Assembly (NCBI GenBank): GCA_018267615.1
Contig: JAFDYD010000002.1
Coordinates: forward strand, 1 to 64,000
Direction: 5' to 3'
Origin: Bacteroidota bacterium
Lineage (GTDB): Bacteria; Bacteroidota; Bacteroidia; Chitinophagales; Chitinophagaceae
DNA: 64,000 nt
The notes beneath the pieces were generated by a model. It was given only the letters and a program-made list of their open reading frames with translations. It made no database searches and was not told the DNA's origin. The translations under genes were made by a program, and so were the position numbers. Of the stretch, positions 1-9,100 are shown piece by piece (the first letter of the stretch is position 1; the number at the start of each line of letters is the position of its first letter).

Positions 1-32
1 GTGCCTTTACTAATAATGTTTTTTGTTCCCGC

Positions 33-40
33 TATCTTTG
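33..40 (+). promoter_or_regulatory. Bacteroidota-type -7 box before holB
   Basis: TATCTTTG matches TAnnTTTG, the -7 box of Bacteroidota primary sigma factor promoters. It ends four bases before the holB ATG, so transcription would be expected to begin at or next to the start codon. No good -33 TTTG is visible in the few upstream bases. Confidence 0.5.
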
Positions 41-44
41 TCAT

Positions 45-1250
45 ATGCAATTCAAAAAAATCATAGGTCAGGAAATGATAAAGTCAAAATTGACGGAAAT
101 GGTATCCAACAACCGTTTGAGTCATGCTTTACTTTTCTTAGGTCCGGAAGGAAGCGGTGCGTTGCCGCTGGCCCTGGCATTCTCACAATATCTTGTTTGT
201 GAAAAAATCAATAACCGGAATTCTGCTTCACAGGGGCCTTCTTTATTTGGCGCTGATGAACCAACGAATGAATCCAAATTAATGACCGATGCGTGCGGAG
301 TTTGCTCAGCATGTATTAAAGCGCAACAGCTCATTCATCCCGATATTCATTTTTCATATCCTGTCATCCCAAAAAAATCCGGCGACAAACCCCTTAGCAC
401 AGATTATATCAGTGAATGGAGGGAATTCATCACTCAATATCCTTATGGAAATATTTATGACTGGCTTCAATTTATCGGTGCAGAAAATAAACAGGGCAAT
501 ATTACCGCTTACGAATGCAATGATATCATCCGGAAATTGAGTCTAAAAAGTTTTGAAAGCGGATACAAAATCCTCATCATGTGGATGCCCGAATATCTCG
601 GAAATGAAGGAAATAAATTATTGAAATTAATAGAGGAGCCTCCGCCAAATACTTTATTCATACTCGTAGCTGAAAATGAATCAATGATTCTTCCCACCAT
701 CATTTCAAGAACTCAATTGATAAAAATTCCATCTCTTGAACAAAAAGATATTGAGATAGCATTGATACAACGTTCAAATGTTCCAGCCGACCAAGCAAGA
801 CGAGTAGCTTCAGTGAGCCAGGAGAATTACAGAGAGGCTTTGCAAATATTACAACATGCGGAAGAAGACTGGCAGGGATTATTAAGAGAATGGTTGAATG
901 CCATATTGAAAACAGGGCCAATTGCACAAGTGCGCTGGGTTGAGGAGATCAGCAAATCCGGCAGAGAAAAACAAAAACAGTTTCTTCATTATTTTAATCA
1001 CTTGTTGGAGCAGGCAGTCAGATTAAGAACAATGGGTGAAAATTCTTTAAATATTCCCGACAACGAAATGGACTTTGCGTCGCGTTTGAATAAAATTGCC
1101 GACATGTCCCAGCAACAGGCTATTATTGAAGCGTTGGATAATGCAGTTTATTATATTGAAAGGAATGCAAATGCTAAAATGCTATTTCATGCACTGACGA
1201 TCAAATTATATCATATCATCGCCGATAAAACCGTTATTGAACTTCGCTAA
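45..1250 (+). CDS. holB: DNA polymerase III subunit delta'
   Basis: Clamp-loader subunit of the replicative polymerase, cytoplasmic. The 401-residue protein starts with the AAA+ opening typical of delta' (IIGQE near residue 6, SHALLFLGP near 26). The P-loop position reads GPEGSGAL (33-40), lacking the Lys of a working Walker A; delta' is known not to hydrolyse ATP, so this fits the family. A zinc-finger set is visible at Cys52, Cys84, Cys87 and Cys90. The sensor-like stretch LLKLIEEPPPNTLFIL follows near residue 190. The C-terminal third is helical, like a clamp-loader collar. In many Bacteroidota holB lies next to the PSP1/ricT gene, and here ricT is 770 bp downstream. The ATG immediately follows a -7 box. 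Confidence 0.92.
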   Translation: MQFKKIIGQEMIKSKLTEMVSNNRLSHALLFLGPEGSGALPLALAFSQYLVCEKINNRNSASQGPSLFGADEPTNESKLMTDACGVCSACIKAQQLIHPDIHFSYPVIPKKSGDKPLSTDYISEWREFITQYPYGNIYDWLQFIGAENKQGNITAYECNDIIRKLSLKSFESGYKILIMWMPEYLGNEGNKLLKLIEEPPPNTLFILVAENESMILPTIISRTQLIKIPSLEQKDIEIALIQRSNVPADQARRVASVSQENYREALQILQHAEEDWQGLLREWLNAILKTGPIAQVRWVEEISKSGREKQKQFLHYFNHLLEQAVRLRTMGENSLNIPDNEMDFASRLNKIADMSQQQAIIEALDNAVYYIERNANAKMLFHALTIKLYHIIADKTVIELR

Positions 1251-1328
1251 TAATTTGGATGATCAAAAAGTCATTTTAAATATTTATATAAACCTTTTTT
1301 AAAAGTTTCAAAACCCATTTTTATTAAT

Positions 1329-1574
1329 ATGTCAACCTCAACTCTAATTGGTTCGTTGGGTGTGATCCTGCTGCTATTGGCGTTTTTTTTAAATCTTTTT
1401 AATTATACGTCCCAACAAAATCTGTTATATATTTTGCTAAACGTTATTGGAGCCGCGTTATCATGCTACGCATCATTTCTTATCAACTTCTTACCTTTTG
1501 TGATCCTGGAAGCCACCTGGTGCCTGGTTGCATTGGTCGGGCTATTCAAAACATTGGGTCGGCGATCCGCATAA
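1329..1574 (+). CDS. Small two- to three-helix membrane protein, CBU_0592-like
   Basis: An 81-residue, very hydrophobic protein with about three membrane segments (roughly residues 5-22, 30-50 and 54-74). The pattern LGVILLLLAFFLNL followed by NLLYILLNVIGA and a C-terminal VALVGLFK resembles the small CBU_0592-type membrane proteins, whose function is unknown. It lies 78 bp after holB in the same direction and could be co-transcribed. The assignment rests on the overall pattern, so it is tentative; that the ORF is a gene is more certain, because membrane topology and length are well kept. Confidence 0.6.
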   Translation: MSTSTLIGSLGVILLLLAFFLNLFNYTSQQNLLYILLNVIGAALSCYASFLINFLPFVILEATWCLVALVGLFKTLGRRSA

Positions 1575-1714
1575 TTGTTCGTGAAACATGAGACGATAGA
1601 CTTGATAGTGCCATCTTTCTTCTCAAGGCTGACGTTTCATGGATAATCGATCGTATTGGCCACGCGACCCAAATCTTTCTTTGGACCATGAATCGGGGTT
1701 CTAAGTTTATGTAT

Positions 1715-1722
1715 TATATTTG
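1715..1722 (+). promoter_or_regulatory. -7 box for a leader or small RNA
   Basis: TATATTTG is a full TAnnTTTG match inside the 448-bp space before ricT. Transcription would start near 1729, just before a GC-rich hairpin (GCCC..GGGC, 1729-1740). No convincing -33 TTTG was found 19-21 bp upstream. Confidence 0.5.
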
Positions 1723-1728
1723 TCAACA

Positions 1729-1990
1729 GCCCAATACGGGCCGGGGGTGAATGTCCGGAATAATCCGGGGGAGAGCTAGGTAGGTGAACAGAAAATGCTA
1801 AACCGATTCAACAGACTCATTTTGCACAAACATATTTCATACCGTAGCGTTTGTACCTGCAAAGAGCAGGTTATTTTCGATGCTGCCTTTTTTTTAATCA
1901 GCCCGAAGCTGTTTAAAAATGCAAATTTAGTTTCCCGTCCATCGGGAAAGGTTGCATAAAGCACCTTGTTGCCGGTCCACATTTCTGTAT
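1729..1990 (+). ncRNA. Candidate structured RNA (6S-like rod or ricT leader)
   Basis: The 448-bp gap between the small membrane protein and ricT holds no convincing ORF but shows structure. A 5' GGGCCGG (1738-1744) can pair with CCGGTCC (1972-1978, one G-U). A perfect six-pair hairpin, ACCTGC/GCAGGT with a five-base loop (1855-1871), sits almost at the midpoint, and GTAGC (1844-1848) can pair with GCTGC (1882-1886). Local hairpins occur at CCGGA..TCCGG (about 1755-1768) and TTCCCG..CGGGAA (about 1931-1946). A rod with a closing stem and a central hairpin is the shape of 6S RNA, and a Bacteroidota 6S class is known, but I cannot match its consensus. It could also be the 5' leader of ricT. RNase P and tmRNA signatures are absent. 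Confidence 0.35.
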
Positions 1991-2022
1991 CACACTATTA
2001 TTTTCATCATTAATTCTTTATT

Positions 2023-3201
2023 ATGGGATGTAGTAATTGTGGTACCGCAAATGGCAAACCTTCAGGTTGTAAGAGCAATGGCGGATGCAGTACTGGTGGA
2101 TGTAACAGGTTAAATGTTCACGATTGGTTATCCAATCTGCCTTTCAGCGATCCAAAAAGCGAATGCAGAATCGTGGAGGTAAGTTTCAATAATGGCAGCA
2201 GGAAAGATTTTTATCGCAATACAAGCACGCATGTTTTCGAAAAAGGAGATATGGTCAGCGTTGAAGGAGTTAGCGGTTTCGATGTGGGGTTGATTACATT
2301 GACTGGTGAAATTGTTCGTCTGCAGATGAAGAAAAAAAATATCGAGGAGAATAATCCCGATATGAAAAAGTTGTTACGCAAAGCTAACGATCGTGATCTT
2401 GAAACAATGGCTCAAAATAAAGGAAGGGAAAAAGAAGCGTTGATCCGATCGAGAGCGATGACAAAACAGTTGAAATTGGACATGAAAATGTCTGAAGTGG
2501 AGATACAAGCTGACGGACGAAAAGCAACTTTCTTTTATATCGCCGACGATCGCGTCGATTTCCGTGAGCTTATTAAATTATTTGCTTCCGAATTCCGTTT
2601 GAAAGTAGAAATGCGCCAGATCGGTGCGAGACAAGAAGCCGGTAAGGTGGGTGGCATCGGAAGTTGTGGAAGAGAGTTGTGTTGTAGTACATGGCTGAGT
2701 GATTTCAAATCTGTAAACACGACTGCGGCTCGTTATCAAAATCTTTCTATCAATCAAAGCAAACTGAGCGGACAATGCGGCCGTCTTAAATGTTGTTTGA
2801 ATTACGAGTTAGATACTTATTTAGACGCACTACAACATTTTCCCGATAATGCCGATACATTACAAGTAGCAAAAGGCACGGCACTTCTTATCAAAAAAGA
2901 CATCTTCAAAAATCTGATGTGGTATGTTCTTCCCGATAGCAGCAAACAATATCCAATGACTATCGAGTCTGTAAAGAAAATAAAAAAATTGAACGCGCAG
3001 AATATAACTCCGGAGCAATTGGAAACTGTGGAAGTAAACACAGGCAAACCAAAAGAAGAAGAACACACATTCGTTGATCTGACTGGACAGATCAGTTTAA
3101 AAACGCTGGAAAAAGCGGATAGAAAAAAAAGGCAGCAGAAGTCAAATCAAAATCAAAGACGTAATAATCCTCCTAATAATAATAACAACAAACGCAGATA
3201 A
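2023..3201 (+). CDS. ricT: RicT/PSP1-domain protein
   Basis: A 392-residue PSP1 C-terminal domain protein, the RicT family. In Bacillus RicT works with RicA and RicF in RNase Y-dependent RNA processing; in Bacteroidota the role is not established. The N-terminus is Cys-rich (Cys3, 6, 16, 22, 27). The core has the family signature GxCGRELCCSTWL and, further on, CGRLKCCLNYE, whose cysteines may carry an Fe-S cluster, as reported for the Bacillus complex. The last 40 residues are a basic, Asn/Arg-rich tail (NQRRNNPPNNNNNKRR) that suggests nucleic-acid contact. The usual Bacteroidota neighbour gldH is not here; an alpha/beta hydrolase follows. Expression may depend on the structured region upstream. 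Confidence 0.85.
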   Translation: MGCSNCGTANGKPSGCKSNGGCSTGGCNRLNVHDWLSNLPFSDPKSECRIVEVSFNNGSRKDFYRNTSTHVFEKGDMVSVEGVSGFDVGLITLTGEIVRLQMKKKNIEENNPDMKKLLRKANDRDLETMAQNKGREKEALIRSRAMTKQLKLDMKMSEVEIQADGRKATFFYIADDRVDFRELIKLFASEFRLKVEMRQIGARQEAGKVGGIGSCGRELCCSTWLSDFKSVNTTAARYQNLSINQSKLSGQCGRLKCCLNYELDTYLDALQHFPDNADTLQVAKGTALLIKKDIFKNLMWYVLPDSSKQYPMTIESVKKIKKLNAQNITPEQLETVEVNTGKPKEEEHTFVDLTGQISLKTLEKADRKKRQQKSNQNQRRNNPPNNNNNKRR

Positions 3202-3274
3202 AAAATTTACGTATATCAATATCTGAGGTGATGATTATTTGCGTAAATACCTGACTCATCCCAACCTTTATTTC

Positions 3275-4135
3275 ATGAAACGCTTCTTTATGAGAATGCT
3301 GGCGGTTTTAGGGACAATATTATTGATATGGCTGATTCTTGCTCAAAGTTGCATGACATTTCGCAAGCCGGATAGCGAAGCAAAAACTGAATTTGCAAAA
3401 GATGGCGTTCCTCTAACCACTGCCACGATTACGGTCAACAATCAGCATATTCATTATGCACTTACAGGAAGCGATACAATGCCGACAATTTTTTTTGTTC
3501 ATGGAACACCCGGAAGCTGGGATGCTTTTGCGCCATATTTGAAGGATAAAGAATTACTGCAACATTTTAGAATGATATCGATCGACAGGCCTGGCTTCGG
3601 TTATAGTGATTATGGAAAACCAGAGCACCTGGCAAAACAATCGGAGTTGATGAGTCCGCTCTTTAGCATCGTGAAAAATAATAAACCGATGTTTATTGCG
3701 GGACATTCACTCGGTGGACCAATGGTTGTAAAACTTGTCGCAGATAATCCAGGAATATTTTCAGGCGTTGTAATAATTTCCGGTTCCATCGATCCTGCTG
3801 AAGAAAAGCCTGAAAAATGGCGACCCATTCTTTATAAAACTCCGTTAAATTATTTTGTTCCCGGAGCCATGCGTCCTTCGAATGAAGAATTGTGGTATCT
3901 AAAAACCGATCTCGTTGATCTGAAAAAAGATTTTCAAAAAATTACTTGTCCCGTTTATTTTATTCACGGCCTCGAGGATACCTGGGTTCCTCCTGGAAAT
4001 GTAGCCTATGGTAAAAAATTATTGGTGAATGCTAGCCGTGTTGAAGAAACAATGATCCCCGGTGCCAATCATTTTATTCCCTGGACAAAATTTGACGAGA
4101 TCAAAACCGTTTTGTTAAAATTAGATAACAAGTGA
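3275..4135 (+). CDS. Alpha/beta-hydrolase, probably envelope-anchored
   Basis: A 286-residue alpha/beta-hydrolase. I chose the ATG at 3275 because the longer reading needs a TTG start; MKRFFMRMLAVLG then opens a signal-like hydrophobic stretch ending in LAQSC, a weak lipobox, so the enzyme is probably exported and perhaps lipidated. Catalytic elements are complete: oxyanion motif HGTPGSW, nucleophile elbow GHSLGG, an Asp in GLEDTWVP and a His in GANHFIPW. The substrate cannot be told; esters or lactones are possible. It lies 73 bp after ricT on the same strand. Confidence 0.8.
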   Translation: MKRFFMRMLAVLGTILLIWLILAQSCMTFRKPDSEAKTEFAKDGVPLTTATITVNNQHIHYALTGSDTMPTIFFVHGTPGSWDAFAPYLKDKELLQHFRMISIDRPGFGYSDYGKPEHLAKQSELMSPLFSIVKNNKPMFIAGHSLGGPMVVKLVADNPGIFSGVVIISGSIDPAEEKPEKWRPILYKTPLNYFVPGAMRPSNEELWYLKTDLVDLKKDFQKITCPVYFIHGLEDTWVPPGNVAYGKKLLVNASRVEETMIPGANHFIPWTKFDEIKTVLLKLDNK

Positions 4136-4243
4136 ACATTTTCAGTCGATGGTATTCTGCAACTGTCATCAATCAACTGTCAACCTCCCATTCGGAAACC
4201 AGGAATTTATTTTGTAAATTGCAAGTCTTAAAACTCTAAAAAT

Positions 4244-4999
4244 ATGGCAATCTTTAAATCCGGTAATCCGACTCTAAACGAAAAAGTATTTCAAAGTACA
4301 ATCGTACTTCCCGGCACAGATGTAATGACTGAAAGAGGGGCACTTAATAAATTTTTCTTTCTTTTCTTAATGGTGATGGCCTCTGCAGCTTTTACCTGGA
4401 AAGCATTTTATGATGGAAAAGATGTTTTTCCCTGGATGATTGGAAGCGCAATCGGCGGACTCATCGTAGCATTGGCGGTTTCTTTTAAAAGAGAATGGTC
4501 TCCATATCTGGCGCCTGCATACGGCTTGCTAGAAGGTGTGTTTGTTGGAGGTATTTCAGCATACTATAATAATGCGTTTGAAAAAGTTGCTCCGGGTATT
4601 GTGATGCAAGCGGTGTTATTAACCTTCGGTGCAGTAATCGCAATGTTTTTATTGTACCGTTTCAGAATCATCAAAGCAACAGAAAAATTCAAATCAATAA
4701 TTTTTGTTGCGACTGCGGGTATTGCTATTTTTTATTTGCTCGCAATTGTATTGCGCATGTTCAATATTGATATTGCGTTCATCCACGAAGGCTCAACGCT
4801 TGGTATCGTTTTTTCTCTTGTCGTTGTAGCGGTGGCCGCATTGAATTTGATTCTTGATTTCGATATGATCGAACAAGGCGCTGCCAAAGGTGCTCCGAAA
4901 TATATGGAGTGGTATGGAGCTTTTGCGCTGCTGGTAACAATCGTCTGGTTATATCTTGAAATTCTCCGCTTATTGGCGAAGATGTCGAGCAGAAGATAA
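4244..4999 (+). CDS. Bax inhibitor-1/YccA family membrane protein
   Basis: A 251-residue integral membrane protein with about seven helices, the BI-1/YccA family (TMBIM-like, proposed cation leak or membrane-protease regulators). Visible signatures are an N-terminal tail with GNPTLNEKVF, the APAYGLLEGVFVGGIS segment in the middle and the late acidic LNLILDFDMIEQG segment that carries the family's conserved Asp pair. The C-terminal YGAFALLVTIVWLYLEILRLL is typical. The start is preceded by an A-rich stretch rather than a Shine-Dalgarno sequence. A 30-bp perfect inverted repeat closes the gene, facing the convergent AIM24 gene. Confidence 0.9.
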   Translation: MAIFKSGNPTLNEKVFQSTIVLPGTDVMTERGALNKFFFLFLMVMASAAFTWKAFYDGKDVFPWMIGSAIGGLIVALAVSFKREWSPYLAPAYGLLEGVFVGGISAYYNNAFEKVAPGIVMQAVLLTFGAVIAMFLLYRFRIIKATEKFKSIIFVATAGIAIFYLLAIVLRMFNIDIAFIHEGSTLGIVFSLVVVAVAALNLILDFDMIEQGAAKGAPKYMEWYGAFALLVTIVWLYLEILRLLAKMSSRR

Positions 5000-5006
5000 T
5001 TTTTTA

Positions 5007-5067
5007 AAAGGAAAGAGGCGTGGGGTATAAGGTATGTCATACCTTATACCCCACGCCTCTTTCCTTT
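5007..5067. repeat. Perfect 30-bp inverted repeat, one-base loop
   Basis: Arms 5007-5036 and 5038-5067 pair without mismatch around T5037. It lies between the stop of the BI-1 gene and the stop of the convergent AIM24 gene, so it could end both transcripts. No long T-run follows either arm. Confidence 0.95.
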
Positions 5068-5092
5068 CTCATTATCACCCTATCTTTTCGCA

Positions 5093-5896
5093 TCAGTATC
5101 CGTCTCCGTCCAACAAATTTCCTAATCCGCCCAAGATACTTCCTTCTTCTCTTCTACGTCCGAGTTGCGGACTATACTGAATAATGCGACTTGCGAGTCT
5201 GCTTATCGGTAATGATTGCAACCACACTTTACCTGGTCCACGCATCAATGCAAAAAATAATCCTTCTCCGCCAAACATCCAGTTCTTAATTCCGCGGATA
5301 AATTCGATATCAAAATCAATAGTTGGAGTAAATGCAACAACACAACCTGTATCTACTTTTAGAATTTCACCAGCTTGTAATTCTTTTTCCATCACATAAC
5401 CACCTGCATGCACAAACGCTAATCCATCTCCATCCAGTTTCTCCATAATAAAACCTTCTCCGCCAAAAATTCCTGTACCCAATCTTTTTTGAAATGCGAT
5501 ACCAATGCTCACCCCTTTGGCTGCACACAAGAAGGCATCTTTTTGTGCGATGATAGTGCCACCCAATTGTTGCAGATCCAACGGAATAATTTTACCGGTA
5601 TAAGGCGCAGCAAAACTTACTTTCTTTTTTCCTTGTCCCACGTTGGTGAAAGCTGTCATAAATAGATTCTCACCAACCAATACGCGTTTGCCCGCGCTAA
5701 ATAGTTTGTCGAGCAAACCTCCACCCTGTGGCTGTTGAGATCCATCGCCAAAAATTGTTTCCATCTGGATGCCATCATCCATCATCATAAATCCTCCCGG
5801 CTCACCAATCACGGTTTCATTGGGATCAAGTTCTATTTCTACAAACTGCAACTCTTCCCCGTAGATTTTATAATCTATTTCATGATTATTTCTCAT
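5093..5896 (-). CDS. TIGR00266/AIM24 family protein
   Basis: A 267-residue protein of the AIM24/TIGR00266 family, a double beta-helix fold named for a yeast mitochondrial protein; the bacterial role is unknown. Family features are the glycine-rich turns EPGGFMMMDDG, GGEGFIMEKLDGDG, AFVHAGGYV and the late RGIKNWMFGGEGLFFA and GPGKVWLQSLP. The tail RRREEGSILGGLGNLLDGDGY is a common flexible end. No signal peptide. It stands alone on the minus strand, downstream of nothing obviously related; its 3' end faces BI-1 through a perfect hairpin. Confidence 0.88.
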   Translation of the reverse strand: MRNNHEIDYKIYGEELQFVEIELDPNETVIGEPGGFMMMDDGIQMETIFGDGSQQPQGGGLLDKLFSAGKRVLVGENLFMTAFTNVGQGKKKVSFAAPYTGKIIPLDLQQLGGTIIAQKDAFLCAAKGVSIGIAFQKRLGTGIFGGEGFIMEKLDGDGLAFVHAGGYVMEKELQAGEILKVDTGCVVAFTPTIDFDIEFIRGIKNWMFGGEGLFFALMRGPGKVWLQSLPISRLASRIIQYSPQLGRRREEGSILGGLGNLLDGDGY

Positions 5897-5950
5897 AACA
5901 AAATTTTTTATGAATTTAAATTAGAAAAAATAATTAGGATGTTAAATTGT

Positions 5951-6102
5951 CTGAACCGGGATTTTAAACGATTTTACTGATTAAGCTGAACGAGCTTCGT
6001 GGTTCAATTTTTTTGAACCAAAAAGACACCAAGGCACGAAGTTTTGAATGCGTTTTGACACGATCAGCATAATCAGTAAAATCGTCCAAAAATCCCGGTC
6101 AG
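5951..6102. repeat. Composite long inverted repeat after acrB
   Basis: Left arm 5951-5992 and right arm 6061-6102 pair over about 42 bp with few mismatches. Inside lie a second hairpin, GGTTCAA..TTGAACC (about 6001-6019), and a further pairing of CTTCGTG with CACGAAG. The right arm ends four bases before the acrB stop codon. The outer words (ACGATTTTACTGATT) resemble those in the repeat at 24138-24285. Confidence 0.85.
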
Positions 6103-6105
6103 GCT

Positions 6106-9100
6106 TTATTTCTTGTCAGTATTGAATCCCAGATAATTCGGCAACATTGGTTTTCTTTGTATGATTCTTTTATAAATCCACATCGGTAACAACAACAAGA
6201 AAAATACAGGGCCTGTGAATCCTAATAATGCGACCCATTTAGTGCCATAAAATTTTCTCATTGGTCTGCGCAAACGTTCACTAATCAGGTACATGGATGG
6301 CACAAGCAACAATGTCATAAAGAATGCAAACATCAAACCGAAGATCAATGTCCAGGATAATGGTCCCCAGAATACCACGCTATCACCTCCCATAAAAATA
6401 TTCGGTTTCAAATGTTGGAAGAATGAAACCCAATTTATATTCAAACCAACGGCAAGTGGTAACAACCCGAGCATCGTTGCCAACGCTGTTAACAATACCG
6501 GGATGATACGGATTTTACCAGCCTGGATGATTGCTTCTTTTGTTCGCATGCCGCGTTCACGTAACTCATCAGTAAATTCGATGAGCAGGATTGCATTCTT
6601 TACAACGATCCCCGCCAATCCCACAATTCCCACCGCAACCATGATCAATGGCATAGTCATTCCCGTTAGTGCAAAGCCAAAGAATACACCGATGATACTA
6701 AAGAAAATTTCATTCAATACAATAAACGGTTTGCTCAAAGAATTGAACTGCAACACCAGGATTCCGAAAATCATTCCCAATGCAATGATCAACGCTGTAA
6801 ATAAAAAGCTCAGTGACTCCTGTTGATCCTCTTGTTGACCGGTTTGCTTCAATTCGATATTATCCGGTTTGTCTTTAAAATCATTCATTGCAGTTCTTAT
6901 ATCAAGATTCACCTTGTTGGGATCGAATCCATCGATTAAGTTTGAATAGATGGAAATTTCGCGTTTCAGGTTTTTTCTTTTTACTCCGCCTAGTGTGTTG
7001 TTGTAATCGAATTTCACGAGACTACTGATAGGAACCTGCCTGATCAATCCCGATGTAAAATCACGATAAGTGATTTTCATATTCTGCAAATCGGAAATAC
7101 TATTGCGCAATACATCTGTGTAGCGAACCTGTATCTTGTATTCATCTTCACCTTCCTTTAATTTACTTGCTTCACGTCCGAACAAAGCTGAACGCAATTC
7201 CAAACCAATTTGTCCGGTGCTCAGCCCTTCACGCAGCGCACGTTCGCGGTCAACCGTCAACGTTAGTTCGGGTTTTGTTACATCCACATCCAATTTTAAT
7301 TTTTCGACACCCGCAATATTCTGCGCGTCCAGGTAATTTTTTAGTTTGACAGCAGTTCTCACAATGTCATCAAACTCATCACCTACTACTTCAATATTGA
7401 TAGGAGGACCGGATGCGGGACCATTCTGCTGACCTGCAATACTCACTTCAGCGCCAGGAATATCTTTGATAACCTTTCTTAATTCCTCAACATATTTCGA
7501 AGTTTTTTGACCGTGTCTTTTTTCATATTCCACAAATGAAATTTGGATACGTCCAAGGTTGGCTTGCGTGCCTCTTTCACCGGCAAACGGATCCGTAGCG
7601 CCCACAGCCACATTGGATATTACAGACTCTACAATGGGGTTATTTTCTCCCAACACCTGGAACACTTTTGCCTCAAGTTGTCGCGTAACACTATCGGTAT
7701 ACGATGTCTTTGTGCCAACCGGCATTTTCAGGTATATATAAACGATAGGAGGATCGCCTGTCGGAAAAAATTCTGTTTTAGTTCTGCCACCTACTATTGA
7801 TGCTCCTAATAAAACTGCTGACAAAATAAAAGCAAGAAATACTCCGGCGATCAGCCAACCCGGGCGATTGCGATATAACGCCCAACGCAATGCACGTTCA
7901 TAATGCGACATCAACCATGGCAATACCTTCAACTGAAAACTGTGAATCACATCGTGCAATACAAAACGGTTCAAAATAATCAGCAGCACCAGCATCAAAA
8001 CAAAATTAGCCGTGCCATGAAAACCCATCGCGTGAAATAGTCCACCGAATATTACAAAAACCCAAAACCATGTTTTTTTGAACAGATCTTTTTTCGGTTC
8101 TTTCGCGGGATAAAATTCCGGTTTCATGAATGAAGTTGCGAATACCGGGTTGATTAAAAACGCGACGATCAATGATGCTGTTAAAGTTAGAATCAGGACA
8201 GTCGGAAGATAAATCATGAATTTACCGATGATACCTGGCCAAAATAGCAGTGGGAAAAACGGAGCCAGCGTAGTAACAGTTCCTGAGAGCACTGGCACAA
8301 ACACTTCACCCGCGGCCATTTTTGCCGCTCGTTTTATCGGCACTTGTCCATTTGCAAAAATGCGGTGCGTATTTTCAATAACGACAATTGCGTCGTCCAC
8401 GATAATTCCTAATCCAAATAAGAGCGCAAACAGCACGATAAAGTTTAGCGTGATTTTCGTTCCAACAATTGTATCTGCCATCGGCAAAAACAGGAATGCA
8501 ACGAATACACTCAGCGGCACACTCAACGCAACAAAGAACGCGTTGCTCACTCCCATAAAAAACATCAAGACAAGTAATACAAGAATAAATCCGATGATGA
8601 TGGTATTGATGAGATCGTTGAAATTGGTGCGTGTCTGAATGCTCTGGTCACCGGTGATGCTGATATCAAGATCTTTTGGTAATTCGGATTTCTTCATCTC
8701 TGCAACAATCTCTTTTACTTTGTCCGAGGTGTTGATCAGGTTTTCGCCGGAACGTTTTACGATTTGCAGCGTGACAACATTTTTTCCGTTGATACGCGAA
8801 TAACTTTCTTTTTCTTTTACACTATCGATTAATTGAGCGATATCATGTAAGTAAACAGCCTGTCCATAAATATTTTTGATAACAATGGACTGCATATCAT
8901 TCACTGTAATAAATTGCCCCTTCACCTGGATGGTGGGTTGCATATTGCCGATCTTGATATTGCCTGCACTCAGATCGCGGTTTTCATTGGCGATGGCATT
9001 GGCAATATCGGTGAAGGTGATACCAGCAGCTTCCATTTTGTATTTATCAACATTTACCTGTATTTCACGTTCAGGCGCGCCCACGATATCTGCCTTGTTT

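Noticed and set aside
1578-1642. Family A palindrome remnant after the small membrane protein
   Set aside because: GTGAAACATGAGACGA and GACGTTTCATGG resemble family A words, but the pairing is too weak to claim.
1729-1990. RNase P RNA or tmRNA in the gap before ricT
   Set aside because: The RNase P core blocks are not in the right order or spacing, and there is no tmRNA start or CCA end; I keep only a generic structured-RNA call.
6293-8638. Plus-strand ORFs of 140-177 codons opposite acrB
   Set aside because: They mirror the efflux permease codons, show no family motif and have no promoter or start context.
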